From contig CAOLHI010002159.1 of assembly GCA_948474755.1 (NCBI GenBank), forward strand, positions 582,501 to 646,500: a stretch of DNA of 64,000 nt, given 5' to 3'. The position numbers were made by a program, and so were the translations under genes. This DNA is from Ctenosaura bakeri. Taxonomy: Eukaryota; Chordata; Lepidosauria; Squamata; Iguanidae. Numbering within the stretch: position 1 is the stretch's first letter; each line of letters starts with the position of its first letter. The notes below the pieces were generated by a model. That model made no database searches. It was not told the origin of the DNA and saw only the letters and a program-made list of their open reading frames with translations. Positions 1 to 12,107 of this stretch are shown piece after piece.

Positions 1-299
1 TTGCTTCAATTTGTCTCCCCAATTTTTCTCCAGGTCCAGACGAGCAGAGAATTTCTAGATCATGATCATAAACATAGTTGGTGGACCAGGCTTCTCTCAG
101 TGGCTTACACATATAAGTCTGCTTTAGAAATAAATTGAATGCATTAAACTAGAGTATAGATATACTATATGCTAACAGAAACAAGTCCCTATGGACTTTT
201 TTTGTGCCCTGCAGCATTCTGGTGCTCTCAGTAGATTTAAATGAGAAACATTGAGTCTCTGTTCCTAGACACTTCCAGGATTGGTGGTTTTGGCCCAAG
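1..299. other. Unassigned flank before the L2 fragment
   Basis: AT-rich sequence in which I recognise no gene or repeat. Degraded upstream L2 sequence could reach into its right part. Confidence 0.4.
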
Positions 300-830
300 A
301 TGGGCCACAGTGCCCTCATAACTCTGAGCCCCCCCAGCCTGAAAAACAATGTTAGAAGCATGCCTTCTGGTCTTGAACATTGTACAAACCAGCTAGAACC
401 TCGGGAAGGCTTTCTCTCTGTCCCACCACAATCCCAGGCTCACCTGGTGAGGACACAGGAGAGAGCCTTCTCAGTGGCTGCTCCCATCCTGTGGCATGCT
501 CTTCCACAGGAGGCTAGGTGTGTTTCCTCCTTAATCTTCTTTTGTCAACAGGTGAAAACTTTTGTTTTCAAACAGCCTTTTAGGTAAGATGGGTGTTTAC
601 TAACTGTTGTAATTGGAATTCCATTGTAAGTGTTTTTGTGATTTTATACCCTTTTAATATTTTTAAAGACTCTTTTAAATGTTTTTAATGTTTTTAATGT
701 GTTTAATTTTTAAAATTTATTTTAATATATATTTATTGTTGGAAGCCACCTTGGGTCCCAATTCCAGGAGAAAGGCAGCCTACAAATACAATAAATAAAT
801 AAAAATAATAATAAAAATAATTACATTTTG
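300..830 (+). mobile_element. L2-clade LINE, 5'-truncated 3' end
   Basis: The frame ending at 587 carries RAFSVAAPILWHALPQEAR followed by a VKTFVFKQPF-type ending. This is the conserved C-terminus of L2-clade ORF2 proteins (typically RAFSVAAPxLWNxLPxxxR...LKTHLF). A T-rich 3' UTR follows, with the GCCACCTTGGGTCCC...AGAAAGGC block at about 744-777 that closes many squamate LINE copies, and an AATAAATAAATAAAA tail near 788-815. Only the last part of ORF2 and the 3' UTR remain, so this is a dead, 5'-truncated copy. The left edge is uncertain because sequence before about 350 matches nothing I know. The family call is from motif recognition. Confidence 0.75.
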
Positions 831-839
831 GACGTGGTG

Positions 840-1660
840 TAGTCCATTGGAGGAGGAGGTGCTGGGAGGCAGCTTCAGTAACATGAAGACTCCTGCTTTT
901 TAGCTGTTTTGGATGGTGCTGCAGTTGTTTTACTGCAACCCAATATACTGTATATGTCATCTATAGTTAGCTGATTCTACAGAAGAGAGAGTAAATTTGA
1001 GTTCATATCCAAGTTGCGCTATATATTGATTCCTCACACTTAATATTAGCTTATTGGTTGAATAATCTTCTAAAAACCAATGATGATAAATGTTCTATTG
1101 CATGCCTGGTGCTGAACATATTCCTTATTTGATTATCCATGGTGGTATTGGGTGGGCACACTAATATTCAGGAGACCACTGCAACAATTACAGTTCTTCA
1201 GTTCCTTTCTCTGCTCCATTGCTGAAATTATTTTGTTGTTTGAGATGTCAGCATCTAAAGCTTGGCTCTTCAATACTAGCATCTTAAACCTAGCCCCTGA
1301 TAATGGAAAAAGAAATATAGTTACTGGAGCATGGCAGTATTTAAAAGCTAGCCTGAGAGCTTGCAGCTGGCTGAATCACCTTGTTGACTATAAATTTCAA
1401 CAAGTGTCAAAAGTGCTACAAGGAATTCATGGCTCATGACTAAGAGGCTTTCTTTTTTTCCAAAACCTCTTAAATTTATCTGAGCATTTATGGTGAATTA
1501 AAGCTACACTGATTGGATTGAAATCTGCATTTGGTCGGTCATTTGCTCATTTTGCATCTTTCAGCAACCAGAAATGCAGACACATCTCTTGCACTGGTGC
1601 AGACAGAACTTTCTTTGCAAGAAAGGCAAATTAAGTGTGAATACCACTGACACTAGAGAA
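840..1660. other. Stretch with no recognised feature
   Basis: Unique-looking AT-rich sequence. The open frame at 1152-1439 (95 codons) has no motif I recognise and no codon-like pattern, so I do not call it a gene. Confidence 0.4.
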
Positions 1661-1665
1661 TAATA

Positions 1666-1836
1666 GCAAAGAAACGACACTGAGGACTTTAAATTCTTTA
1701 ACTTTCTCCTACAGTTAGTAGCAAAATGATTTAACCCTCCCTACCCTCAGTTGGTGGGAAAGTTAAATAATTTTTCCACTTATTGCAGGAGAAAGTTAAG
1801 GAATTAAAAAAAATCTTAGTGTGGCTTCTTTGCTGC
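1666..1836. repeat. Foldback (inverted-repeat) element
   Basis: Two arms of about 47 bp face each other. The left arm (about 1666-1712) contains TTTAAATTCTTTAACTTTCT and the right arm (about 1787-1836) contains AGGAGAAAGTTAAGGAATTA. The pairing extends outward through the AGCAAAGAAAC / CTTCTTTGCT ends, leaving a loop of about 75 bp. The layout fits a short non-autonomous DNA transposon, but no target duplication is obvious and no family is assigned. Confidence 0.6.
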
Positions 1837-1855
1837 TGCTCTCAGTTATGAGAAT

Positions 1856-2003
1856 CAGTATGGAGCAGTGGTTTGAGCATTGGACTATGACACTGGGTGA
1901 CCTTGGAAATGTTGCGTAAGCTCAGCTCCCCCAACTCTGTGATAAGTTCACTTTAAGGTCACCATAAGTTGGAAATGACTTGAAGGCACACAACAACAAC
2001 AAC
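1856..2003 (+). mobile_element. Sauria-type SINE
   Basis: A degraded tRNA-like head (GGAGCAGTGGTTTGAGCATT) is followed by the GGGTGACCTTGG segment. The copy ends in CACCATAAGTTGGAAATGAC...GAAGGCACACAACAACAACAAC. This BovB-like 3' tail plus (CAA)n is the hallmark of Sauria SINEs in squamates and is the main reason for placing the window in that group. The copy is about 150 bp and diverged. Confidence 0.85.
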
Positions 2004-2009
2004 CCTTAA

Positions 2010-3305
2010 TTAAAATCATTTTGGTAAAAATACTGTAATAAACCAGAGAAAAATTAGAGAATATAATGCCACTCATTCAACATGGATATGTAATAACAGC
2101 TCACACTATATTTTCTATGTACAGTAAATATAGTCTAAGCCTATAAATTTTAACTTGATATTTCTTTTTTGGTGTCACTTGATGTCTCCTCTGAAATTTT
2201 CCACAAAATAGAGCTAGCATCTCTGAGAGCACTGTGAAATGATAGACAGACAGAAGAAAGGGATACAATTATTAAAATCATCAATAAAACAATGACTATG
2301 AAAAAAAAAGCCCACTTAGAGCTAGAATAAATGTGATCATATTTGGAATAAAATGTTGAAGGCAACTATTGAAAGTAATCAAGTGATGGGTGCAGTAATG
2401 TTATAAACTGTCCCTTTATTATAATGGCATAATAAAAGCAATGTTGCCACTTAAGATATTATAAAACTATAAATGGTTTCTAAAACTCTGTCCCTAATTT
2501 CTGTTTTATGAGACACCAAAAAGCTTATGCCATGCATTTCTTTCTCCTAGTTAGTTTCAAAGCCGCTATAAGATTCCTTTGTATACTGATACAGACTACT
2601 ATGGCTATTCCTTTGTCTGTCACATTTTGTAATGTCCTAAGAAGACTGAAGCATCACAACAGGATCAGATGGAAACAAAGTACAATATTTCACATAGCAT
2701 CCATTGATCTTTTTAAAGAACTTTCATTTCAAAATAACTGCACACAGGCATACATGCCTTTTGCATCGTGATGATCATGTATATAATGTTTATTACTTGT
2801 TAAGCGCATTTCACTCTCTACAGTGTATAGTAAAAAGTATAATTGTCACACATTCTCTGTAATGTGTACATTTGATGGAGTTTTTAACAACACTGGTTGT
2901 AATATATACCTTAGCACACGTGATGAGAAACAGGTCTCAGAAACCATACAAATAAAATATCAAGAGGATCCTGCATGTATCTGAATTATATATTTATAAA
3001 TACTAGAGTGTGTTCCAACTTTTGTTATGTCATACTCCTCCTCCATGCCATTCTTTATGTTTTCTGCTTTGTAAACTTATACAGATCTCACATTTTCAGT
3101 ACTGGCAGCTCATGGTCCAAGTGTGTGCATGTGTGTGCAACGATGTGGGATAAGGTGGCTCATCTCCCTACTCAACCAGTGGATTTCCAGTGGTTTTCAG
3201 ATATTATGACAGTCCACTATTCCTCTGCAAATTCAATAGCCAACGATGGTCATTTGAACTGTTGCTAACAGAGTAGAGTTGGTTTTCCAATAGGCGGGGA
3301 ATCTA
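2010..3305. other. Stretch with no recognised feature
   Basis: AT-rich sequence, with short frames at 2508-2771 and 2975-3268 that lack known motifs. I see no repeat family in it. Confidence 0.4.
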
Positions 3306-3312
3306 CAGCCTG

Positions 3313-3434
3313 GGCCATTTTCACACTAGCCTCTTATAGCGCTATGACTCCACTTTCAACATCTTATGGAATCCTGGGGCTTGCAGTTTTGGGAGGGGCC
3401 AGTGGCACTCTAACAGGCTAGTGCGGAAATGGTC
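3313..3434. mobile_element. GGCC-ended miniature DNA transposon, 122 bp
   Basis: The left end GGCCATTTTCACACTAGCC and right end GGCTAGTGCGGAAATGGTC are inverted repeats. A 3-bp CTG flanks the element on each side (3310-3312 and 3435-3437). The body holds the CCACTTTCAACATCTTATGG block shared with the copies at 4957, 31754, 43279, 51863 and 53411. There is no coding capacity. The 3-bp duplication and GG-start termini suggest PIF/Harbinger, but CTG is not the canonical TWA target, so the superfamily is tentative. Confidence 0.8.
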
Positions 3435-3439
3435 CTGGA

Positions 3440-4955
3440 AAAGGTGAGAGGTGAATGAAAGATAATGACACTCAAAGCTTAGAAAATTTACTTCCTTGGA
3501 CTACAGCTAGTGCCCATATTGACTGAAGGATTTTGAGAGATGAAGTCTAAATGAGCCATTTTTCCACATTCTGTTTGGGTATATAAGTTATCTTTCTAGG
3601 GATCTGATGGGACGAAGAAAACTGTCTAAGAATGCCTTCCTTTTGCTTTTATGTTTGTAATTAAAATGGTTTTAACCACATTTTAAAAATGCTATAGAGT
3701 TCTTGTACTCTCATCCAGAGGAAACCAACATCTGGATAGTGCTGCCTCCCAAATCTTTCACAAAATAGAGAAGTGGAAAACATGGTATTAGAAACTTTTG
3801 CAAAGAGATGGCTATATAACGCTTCTGCAGAAAAAAAAAAGTTCTCTACCCTGAACTGAAGCATGCTTACTCAGAGTAAGTCTCCTTGCCCTCGATTCAG
3901 CAGGGGTTAGTTCCTACTGAGTTGTTTCTCTTCGACTTGCAGCCACCTGCTAAAGGGCTCTGAGGCTTTGGAGCCCAGGAGGGATCAAGGGCTCCACCAG
4001 GGAGCATCCATTGCAAAGTAACCCAGCCAGTGCTGTGAATGAAAGTACAGCAGTGGCTCAAGTTAACCTCTTCTTTCTAAGTCAGGTGCAGCAAATTGCT
4101 TCTCTGAGGAAACAGGTAGCACCCAAGAGAGTCTCATGTTTAAAAGCCGAGAGTTTTTCAACTGTGAGAGCTATGAAGTAGAAGGGGTTGCCAGGTGGTT
4201 ATAGCACCCTCCTGTTTTGCTTCTGCCCATGTGCACCCAATGAAAAGCAAGAAGAAAAGATTTTAAAAGGATGGTTGCAGTTCTGGCTGCAAATATAAAT
4301 ACTTACAAGAATCTCAGCATCAATGGAATCCTGCTTCTGTTTGAACCTGTCTTGTTCTATTTTGCACAGATCTGTTTGATTTGCCCTCTGGCCTCTGCTC
4401 AATATTTAGAAAGACTAAATGCAACTAAAGGGTCCCAGTGAGTGCTATAATGTTGCTGAAAAGAAATAACCTAGTTAGGAGATTATAGAACGAAATAAAG
4501 AAGACTGGGCTCACCGGAGACTGTTAAATTCTACTGCCCATTAGTGTAACTGGCCATGTTGAGATGGAACTAGCAGTTCATCAACATCAGGAGGGCAAAA
4601 GGTTTCCCACCTTAGTTCTTGCATATGCCAATTCTACTTTTTACGTTCTTTACTGTGTGGATTGTATGGTTGGGGACCTTTGTGATGTTTTGGACTTTTG
4701 CTTGTGTTTATCAGAGAAATTAAGGTAAACTATGGTTACATAGGTGCTGTGTAGACTATGTAATAAGTTGAGTGAATAGTTGGGAGGGGGCAAGATCTGG
4801 TTTAACATACAAATTGATGCCTGCACATTCCATTTGCTGCCATGTTGCAGATTCTTCAGCTTAATAAAGTTGTGGCTTTCTTATTCTTGTAATATACATA
4901 TGTGCTCTTGATAATGCTGCAATAATGCAATTAGGGTGGTTAAGATCAGACACAC
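3440..4955. other. Mostly unassigned stretch
   Basis: About 3860-3930 resembles a short reptile repeat around GCATGCTTACTCAGAGTAAG, known to me only as a recurring motif. I recognise no gene in the rest. A possible LINE-like AATAAA-bearing segment lies at 4860-4890 but is too weak to call. Confidence 0.35.
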
Positions 4956-4956
4956 A

Positions 4957-5138
4957 GGCCATTTTGGCTCTACACTGTTATAGTGCTATTATTCTGCATT
5001 TATTCCACTAGTTTACTGAGGCCAAAGAGCTCTCTGATTGAGAATTCTAAATGCTTCTCTCTAAACTGTAAACTCCAGGATTCCATAGGATGTTGAAAGT
5101 GGAATAATAGCACTATAACAGAGTAGTGTGAAATGGCC
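4957..5138. mobile_element. GGCC-ended miniature DNA transposon, 182 bp
   Basis: Inverted ends begin GGCCATTTTGGCTCTACACTG and finish AGTAGTGTGAAATGGCC. Internally CACTGTTATAGTGCTATTAT is mirrored by GAATAATAGCACTATAACA. The flanks are ACA and ATA, a one-base mismatch for a 3-bp duplication. It belongs to the same short palindromic subfamily as the copy at 31754. Confidence 0.78.
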
Positions 5139-5334
5139 ATAGTGTTTTTGATGGCAGCAGTTATTCAATAACAGTGGAACAGGTCACATTTAGTGGTGTA
5201 GCAGTACAGTAAGTGGAGGTCTTCACAGTTTCTACTGGTCTGTTTGCAGGCACAATTCAAAGTCCTATAGAGACCTATACAGCTAGGGTCCAGGCTATTT
5301 GAAGGACAACATTTTTCCATATAATCTTACCTGA

Positions 5335-5580
5335 GCTCTAAAATCTTTGAGGAAGGTGCCTGTCTTGATCCCACTACCAGTGCTTTTAATAATACCCTGA
5401 AATGTCCGTATTTGTTGCTTTTTAATGGATGTGATTTTAAATTGCTTTAAGTTTATTGAGAGTTTATTAACTCTTATACTAATAATTTTGTATCTTTTTG
5501 GTGATGTAAACTCTTATTTGTATCTGTTTTAATTTTTGTAAGCCGCTTTGAGTCCCAAAAGGTGGGATATACATTAACAG
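5335..5580 (+). mobile_element. LINE 3' UTR remnant (L2/CR1-like)
   Basis: A T-rich run is followed by GTAAGCCGCTTTGAGTCCCA and AAAGGTGGGATATACATTA. This is the stereotyped closing block of many squamate LINEs, seen also at 744-777. A (GGT/GAT)-rich simple repeat follows at 5578-5630. No ORF2 sequence remains. Confidence 0.6.
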
Positions 5581-5838
5581 TGGTGGTGGTAAGGGTGATG
5601 GTGATGCTAATGACAATGATGGTGATAGTAATAATTGTAATTGTTGCATTTCCATGAAACTGTGCCCAAATCAGTTCACAACATATCAAGTGACAGCAAG
5701 TATAGCTATTAAAAATATCAAAACAATTACAAATTATAAATCATCATTGCATCACTAGCTGATACTGCACTGGTCATCCAGTGAAACTAAAATGGAAAGA
5801 CTCTGGACAGATGAAAGGAAGTCTTCATACAGTGCCTA

Positions 5839-6331
5839 GGCCCTTTCTGCACAAGGCTGATATAATGCAGTAGTGTTGTATGGTGGCTTTTACATCTGCA
5901 TGTTAAAACAGTTTGATGTCATTCTATCCTCCGTGGTTCTGCACGAGTTGAGGTCTTAGTGTTGTTAACATCGATGTTAAACCGATGTAGTGTAAAAACA
6001 GAAAAACTCTGATATAAACAACCCAAACCGTTTCTGCTGTATTTTTTCCCGACATGCAGAAGTGTTGCATCAATTCACACTTGTACTAAAACATAGCAAC
6101 CGTTTCTACAACTTTTTTTTTAAATTGACCAATCAGTGGTGGCGGAGTGGAGTGAGGGAGGGGAATAGGAGTGCCACAGGAACTGATTATGTGGAAGCTA
6201 CAAACGATTTTCTCTGCTTTACTTCAATAGAAACCGGAGGGCGTGTAGATAGGAGTCGGGGTAAGTTGGAGTAAAAAACACCACTCATGACATGCGGTGA
6301 AATGCTTCTCCACTCTAGTGCGGAAATGGCC
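5839..6331. mobile_element. GGCC-ended miniature DNA transposon, 493 bp
   Basis: The ends GGCCCTTTCTGCACAAGGC and CTAGTGCGGAAATGGCC are inverted over about 14 bp with mismatches. Flanks CTA and ATA are a near match for a 3-bp duplication. The interior differs from the other subtypes and includes a GTTAACATCGATGTTAA palindrome near 5965-5985. The small frames inside it (6062-6274, 6187-6381) are shadows. Confidence 0.65.
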
Positions 6332-6339
6332 ATAGTTAA

Positions 6340-7810
6340 ATTATAGAACCCACCATCACAAGATACAGTGATGGCTACCACATGGTGTTTAAAAGTGAGG
6401 TTGGCTGTTCATAATTTCTAGCATCAGAGGCACTATGCCTCTGTGCATTAGTTTCTGGGGAGCACAAGATAAAGAGTGCAGCTGCACTGATGTTTTGCTG
6501 GCAGGTTTCTCTTGTGCAACTGTTTAGCCACCGTGTGAACAGAATATTGAACCAGGTAGGGTCTTATTTAAAATGTTCTTATCAAGACAGAGTATAATAT
6601 TTGAGTCATACAATCCTGAATAAAATAAAGATAAACTAACAATCTGATGGGTGGAAACTCATCAGGAGAAAATAAAGCCTAATATGAGTATGTCAGATAC
6701 AATATCAAATAGATCATTCCACACAATGGCAACATTGATCCATAACTGATCTATAAATTTTGCTTGACAAATTTTTGTTTGATTTGGTTTACTTATGTCT
6801 GCTTTTTTTCTGGGTCTCTGTCTCCCCAACCTGTCCTTCCTCCTTCAAGACCCACATGAGCTCACAGTAGATATTGTTCAGTCTCTTTTTACCAAGCACC
6901 TCGTTAGCTGTGTGTCTCCAAGCAGAAGACTTCAGAAGGTTTCAAGGTGGTGAGGTGGGGCAGATGACACTTGATGCCCCAGTCACCTGATGTCACTTTC
7001 CTTCCACCAAAGGAAGGCATTTCACAGGATGATTAGAGCAAGAGATTGTTGAGTTACAGCTCATCAAGAAGTTCTACTATACCACCAGAGGCTTAAATCA
7101 GGATAAAAAGTTTCTTCTTGCATTATGTTTGTTAATTGGCTAAGCAGCACCAGGAAGTTTGTGCTATCAGCTATGGCTTTGTAAATGGCTAGTATTAGTA
7201 ATATAATTCTCACTGTCCTTCCTTCCTCCTCACCATCCACATACCAACTCCAAAAATATGTAAAGTGGATAAATTTTGGATTATACTTCATGCGTCTGAT
7301 GAGGTAAGCTATAGTGCATGAAAGCTTATAAATTTGTTATTCTTCAAGATGCCCCAGGAATCTCTGCTAATTTTGTTGCAAGAGATTAACATGGCTGTGT
7401 CTTTGGACACTGCATCTTTGTATATCTTTTGTTGAGTTATTTTCTTTGTATGCGTTTATGTAGGCTATGAGAATGTAAACAGAACATTATGGGAAACCAA
7501 AGACAGATGAGACTTCCTTGGAGAGGTCCTACCATTTGAAAAAACTTTGCTTGGATTGACAGAGATTGACCTATGGCAAGCTTTAAAGAGACAGCAGCTT
7601 CACCAAAAGTCATTAGACTTAGACAATTTTCCAAGCAGCCTGACCACTATTATAAAAATGGGATTCTAAACCTTACAGCTGCTTTTACCACATTTCCAGA
7701 GTACTATCAAAGCAAAGAGAGCACTGAATTAATCCAAATAACTTCCTTCAATTTTTCACCTTGATATTGCTGGAAATAGTTCTACTTGCAAAGCATAAGA
7801 AAATAAAAGA
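6340..7810. other. Stretch with no recognised feature
   Basis: Moderately AT-rich sequence. Short frames at 7064-7291, 7437-7634 and 7573-7764 show no known motifs. Confidence 0.4.
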
Positions 7811-7814
7811 AACT

Positions 7815-8035
7815 CACATGTGGAAAGCATAGAAAGCTGATCCACCTAGCCCAGTACTGTTAACTGTCACTGTCAGCAATGGCTTTTCAGGGTTTCAGAC
7901 AGAAATTTCTCTTGGCCAGATCTGCTATTTCTTTGTTGTTTCCCACTCAAGCTCTAACCAGACCTAACTTTGTTTAGCATCTAAAATCAGATGAGACCAA
8001 GGGTCTTCAGGGTGGCATGGTAGTATAACTGAGAA
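7815..8035 (-). mobile_element. Squamate tRNA-derived SINE
   Basis: Reading the minus strand, the core CTGAAACCCTGAAAAGCCAT...ACAGTACTGGGCTAGGTGGA is the diagnostic middle of a SINE common in squamates (usual form CTGAAACCCTGGAGAGC...AATACTGAGCTAGATGGACC). The part toward 8035 holds the more degraded head. The same core occurs on the plus strand at about 24590, 40448 and 59100. Confidence 0.7.
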
Positions 8036-8039
8036 ACAA

Positions 8040-8690
8040 CCTTAATAAATAGGACAATTATTATGTGTGTATATGTTTATGTTAACTTTTGCAAAATATG
8101 CTCTAACAGAGTCAAATAACCACAGAAATAAAAAGCACCTTGAATAGAAGTTTGTGCTTGGGAGATATATATTGCAAAAACATCATGGCTGTTTTGACGA
8201 CTACTGTGTTTTTATTTTCAGAGAGTGGTTATCAGAGTGGTTTTAGGCTGAATATTTATCAGATTAGAGAGGATCCAAATTGTACAGGAAAGTCAACATT
8301 CCATGAAAACTGAATGGTATGGAATGCCCAACTGTGGTTGCGGGATGTTGGCCCCTTAAATCCAATTGGACACTAGTGGAAGGAGGGAGTTGGGATTGGT
8401 CTTTGAGAACTAGAAGCCTGGAAGCAATGAAAGAGTTGGTTATAGAATATTAGTTTCTGGTCCAGAGGAAAGACTTCCAGACGAGAAGTCAGCACTGTGA
8501 AATTCTAGTCACTTTCAAGGTCAACTAAGCATAGATTACTAAGCCATACTTATGAATTACCTGGGGTAGAATATGGCAGGGGAATTAGCTGTTATGGTAG
8601 CAGGTAGAAAATTAGCCTAAGTACATTTCTAAGTATCTGTTCAAGAACAGTATTGCTTTTAAATTAAAATATGCTAAAATTAGAGTATTT
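8040..8690. other. Stretch with no recognised feature
   Basis: AT-rich sequence without a recognised repeat or gene. Confidence 0.4.
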
Positions 8691-8694
8691 AGCG

Positions 8695-8785
8695 TATGAT
8701 GACAGGATAATGTGGAGGTCTGTCATTCATAAGGCTAAAGGTCAAGTCAAAGTCGACTTGACAACAGTTAACAACAATAACTCCA
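8695..8785 (+). mobile_element. BovB/Sauria SINE 3' tail fragment
   Basis: The segment GGTCTGTCATTCATAAGGCT...AAAGTCGACTTGACAACAGT ends in TTAACAACAATAAC. It matches the BovB-like tail used by Sauria SINEs (typical: GGTCGCCATAAGTCGGAGTC). No SINE head is discernible upstream, so this is a tail-only fragment. Confidence 0.65.
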
Positions 8786-8789
8786 TGTG

Positions 8790-10005
8790 TTAGGAGTACA
8801 GGAAACAATGGATATGCTGAAGGTAATACATCAATACTGTTTTTAAAAAATATCTTTGTCCCCAAAATTCTCTCTGTCTTTTGTCACATACCTATGCATA
8901 CCTATCACACATAGGTTCAGGAGCTATCTTACGGTGGAAGTGGTACTGTGGTTGAATGGCCAGTTAGGGAAAATGTCAGTATATAAATGTGCCAGTCATC
9001 TTGTGGGAACCAAACATGAGCCCTATAAATGTGGTCCAAGACAGTTTGCAAAGGTTGTTTGCATGTCTAATAAAATCATAATCAGTAATAACTAAAGGCC
9101 AACACCTTCAAATCTGTTCTAAATATAAAATGACTTAATTTCATCTTACTGATGATTGAACTCAGATCCTCATGGGCAATTATACATGATTGGAAGCACC
9201 TCTAGCTAATGTTCATGACTTTTCCCTATTCATTTATATGCACCAACAACTGTAACAAGTATATATTGTCCCAAGGGAAGAAGAAAGCTATTATTTCCTT
9301 TTTATACTTTTGTTCATACATTTATTACTTTGCATCAAGTGGAAGAAAGTTTTCTATGGGGAACTTTGCAATTATTAGAATGCTCTACTAATTTAAAGAG
9401 ATTAGCCAAGAGATTAGCAGCATCCCTTTAACGCAGAACAAATGTCTCTTGCATGGTTGGAAATGCTGGGCTTGCCTGCATGGTCTGTAGTCTACTGCTT
9501 CAACATAAGTCAATGGATGGGGGACATGTAGCATGTACTAGCAGAATTTACTGCAGATGGAGTTGCCTTGTAATCCATTTAAAAACACCTCACTGCTTTC
9601 AGGCAATTTCTGAACCCTATCATCTGCTAACCATCAAGCAATACTAGGTATCTGCACAATCAGGAGCAGGTGGATGTATACAATCATTTCTTAGTTCTCC
9701 TGAACTCAGATGTGCACTTCTTCCCTTTTATAAAAACAAGAGCTTTCATTTTTCACTGGAATTCAACAGTTCTGACTGATTAGGTCCCAATTTGGGACTT
9801 GAACAGATATCCTTAGAGTCCAATCATCAAACTCCAAAGTCGGAACACACTTTTAAAGTTCAATCCCTTGTTCAGTGTAAGATTTACAGTGCAGGAGGCA
9901 AACACAGCATCGTGGAGAGATGGGCATCCCAACTCTCCATAAATACTTCCACATAAAGAGGACCCACCAATTCCTGAGATATTGTGGCCAAATTGGCTGG
10001 TTTAA
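8790..10005. other. Stretch with no recognised feature
   Basis: No gene or repeat family recognised. Frames at 8856-9095, 9209-9391 and 9453-9647 are short and motif-free. Confidence 0.4.
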
Positions 10006-10009
10006 TATG

Positions 10010-10150
10010 CATGCTAGTGCCTTCAAGTCACTTGTCAATTTATGATGATCCTGTGGATTTCAAAGTATTTTCTTAAGCAGTAATGACTCAGAGGTGGTTT
10101 GGTAGTCCTGCTTTCAGCACTTTTGATTTCTCATGTACTTTCTCTTCCCT
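10010..10150 (-). mobile_element. Sauria/BovB-tail SINE fragment
   Basis: The plus strand reads TAGTGCCTTCAAGTCACTTG...TTTATGATGATCCTGTGGAT then ACTCAGAGGTGGTTTGG. This is the reverse complement of a squamate SINE with the BovB-like tail (usual form TGCCTTCAAGTCGTTTCCGA...CAGAGGTGGTTTGCC). The distal part is lost. Confidence 0.65.
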
Positions 10151-10354
10151 TTCATCTTTGCTCTGACAAGTTAATCCCTTCATTACCGCAGTCTATGTTG
10201 GTATTTTGTGGATGTGGAGATGGTGGACCACACTGTCTTCCAGAAGAAGCAGAAACATGTAATAATGCAAAGAATAAAAATGTGAATTAGAAAAAAAAAG
10301 TAGTATCAGTACATCGCACAATTAAATTTTTAAACATTGTTTTGTCAATTTAAA

Positions 10355-10482
10355 GTAGGGGTGGGAGTTATGCAGACTCTCCAGATGTTGTTGGACTATA
10401 ACCCCTGCAGCCATAGTTAGCATACCGATTGGTGAGAAACACTGGAATTTGCCATCTAAAAGCATCTGAAGGGCCACAAGTG
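10355..10482. mobile_element. hAT-like miniature transposon
   Basis: The left part GTAGGGGTGGGAGT...CCAGATGTTGTTGGACTATA and right part GCATCTGAAGGGCCACAAG are the inverted halves of a very common reptile miniature element (consensus CCAGATGTTGTTGGACTACA ... CATCTGGAGGGCCACAAG). The hAT assignment is from memory of the family. I cannot confirm an 8-bp duplication here. Confidence 0.6.
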
Positions 10483-10489
10483 GACCAAT

Positions 10490-11300
10490 GATTTAAAGGG
10501 ACTTGCACTGAGACAGCACTTTAATGATAGGGAAAGAAAGAGTCTTTAAATAACCACAGGAATTTTTCAGCGACACTTTTTTGTGTGCAAAATAATCTCT
10601 GCAGAATTCTAATTCAACATCATATTTCATCCTATATATACTGAACAAGTGCCATGTTTTCCTTTGGGTCTATCTGCTTAGATACGACATATTACAGGTG
10701 ATTTCCTTTTCAGAGGAAAGCATCATTTTTAGATGTCTAAGAATGTGCCCTCAAAACCCGTGATCCACTGAATTTCACGTTTACTGTGTATTTTATACAC
10801 AAATGCACTAAGACATATTAACTGCATGGGATATATGCTGAATCAGCACAACCAGCAACATCTTTTCTGCCCTAGTTTTCATTGTATAGATCCATTCCAG
10901 TATCCTTCCTGGTGCTGTTTTCTGTTTGTATAAACCAAGGATTGGTGATTATACTTGCAGAAATACATATCCTTAGGCTAAATATAACTCCATCAATTTT
11001 CAAATATTTACCATGCAAAATGTCATATTTTATTTTTTTTATCTGTCTGTTCTTTAGGTCATCACACTAGACCTCAGGGAAAGAAGCTGATGCAATTTTC
11101 AAATCCTTTTTGCAATTTGTAGAGTTGGTATTTCTCTCAGTCTGCACAGATATGAAGCTGTTATGGGTGGAAATAGCTGCAATTTAAGGAATGGAATGGA
11201 ATGGTATAGACTTAGACATATAAAAGAGGAAGCAACTATCCTATAATGGTGTATATCAGCAATTTGACACATGCATTATGTTTAATCCAAACACACTCTC
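10490..11300. other. Stretch with no recognised feature
   Basis: AT-rich; nothing recognised. Confidence 0.4.
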
Positions 11301-11305
11301 ATAAA

Positions 11306-11486
11306 TTGTTGTTGTTATGTGCCTTCAAGTTGTTTCCAACTTATGGTTACTCTAAGGCTTTTCTGGGGCTGAGAGTGCAAGATGCACCTCAGGTCACCCA
11401 GTGGGTTTCCACAGCTGAGTGGGGAATCTAACCCTGGTCTCCAGGATTGTAGTCCAACACTCAAACCATTACACCACACTGGTTCA
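11306..11486 (-). mobile_element. Sauria-type SINE
   Basis: The plus strand starts TTGTTGTTATGTGCCTTCAA, continues CTTATGGTTACTCTAAGGCT, then TCAGGTCACCCAGTGGGTTT, and ends in TAGTCCAACACTCAAACCAT...CACCACACTGGTT. This is a nearly complete reverse-complement Sauria SINE: tail, central domain and tRNA-like head in that order. Confidence 0.88.
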
Positions 11487-11489
11487 CAG

Positions 11490-12100
11490 TCTCCTATATG
11501 CGAGTTTTCATATGGGACAAAGCACTTTCACTGAAGTAGTTGGATAGTGAAAATCCATTCCTTTCAAATAGTTGATGTAGTCAAGCCTTGTCAGCTGAAA
11601 AAAAACATAAACACTTTAACCATTTTGTAATCTTAAAATGTTTATTGGGTTTCAGGAACTCAGTGGAGAAGTGGATAAAATAATTTGTTTTTCTTTTGTA
11701 TCTACTCTGCTTCATTTTTCTCTCCCTAAAATCAATTCCAGCCACCAACTGTTATGGTCTGCTTTGGTCTTTCCTTCTCAGTAAAAACATACTGCTATTT
11801 TTGTTTTGGAATTTTCTAGATGAAGGGCCTGAAGCATACAGCAAATTCAGCTCCAAGCTCCCCAAGATGCTAAAAGAAAAACAAAATTAGGTCAATTTCT
11901 GCTCTGTAAAATCTCTGAGAATCTAACTACAAATCTTCACACATCTCCGCAAATCTGAGGTAGTGTAGATTAAGAGATAATGACTGCAATACTGGATGGC
12001 AGTTATGAATGTGTAACCTGGAGCTAGGCACTTGTGAGTGTTATATATTTACTGTCCCTACATAGCCCCTAGTGCAGCCATGCGTGAAAGTCCCTCAGTT
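11490..12100. other. Stretch with no recognised feature
   Basis: Nothing recognised. The frame at 11696-11890 is motif-free. Confidence 0.4.
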
Positions 12101-12107
12101 GCCACTT

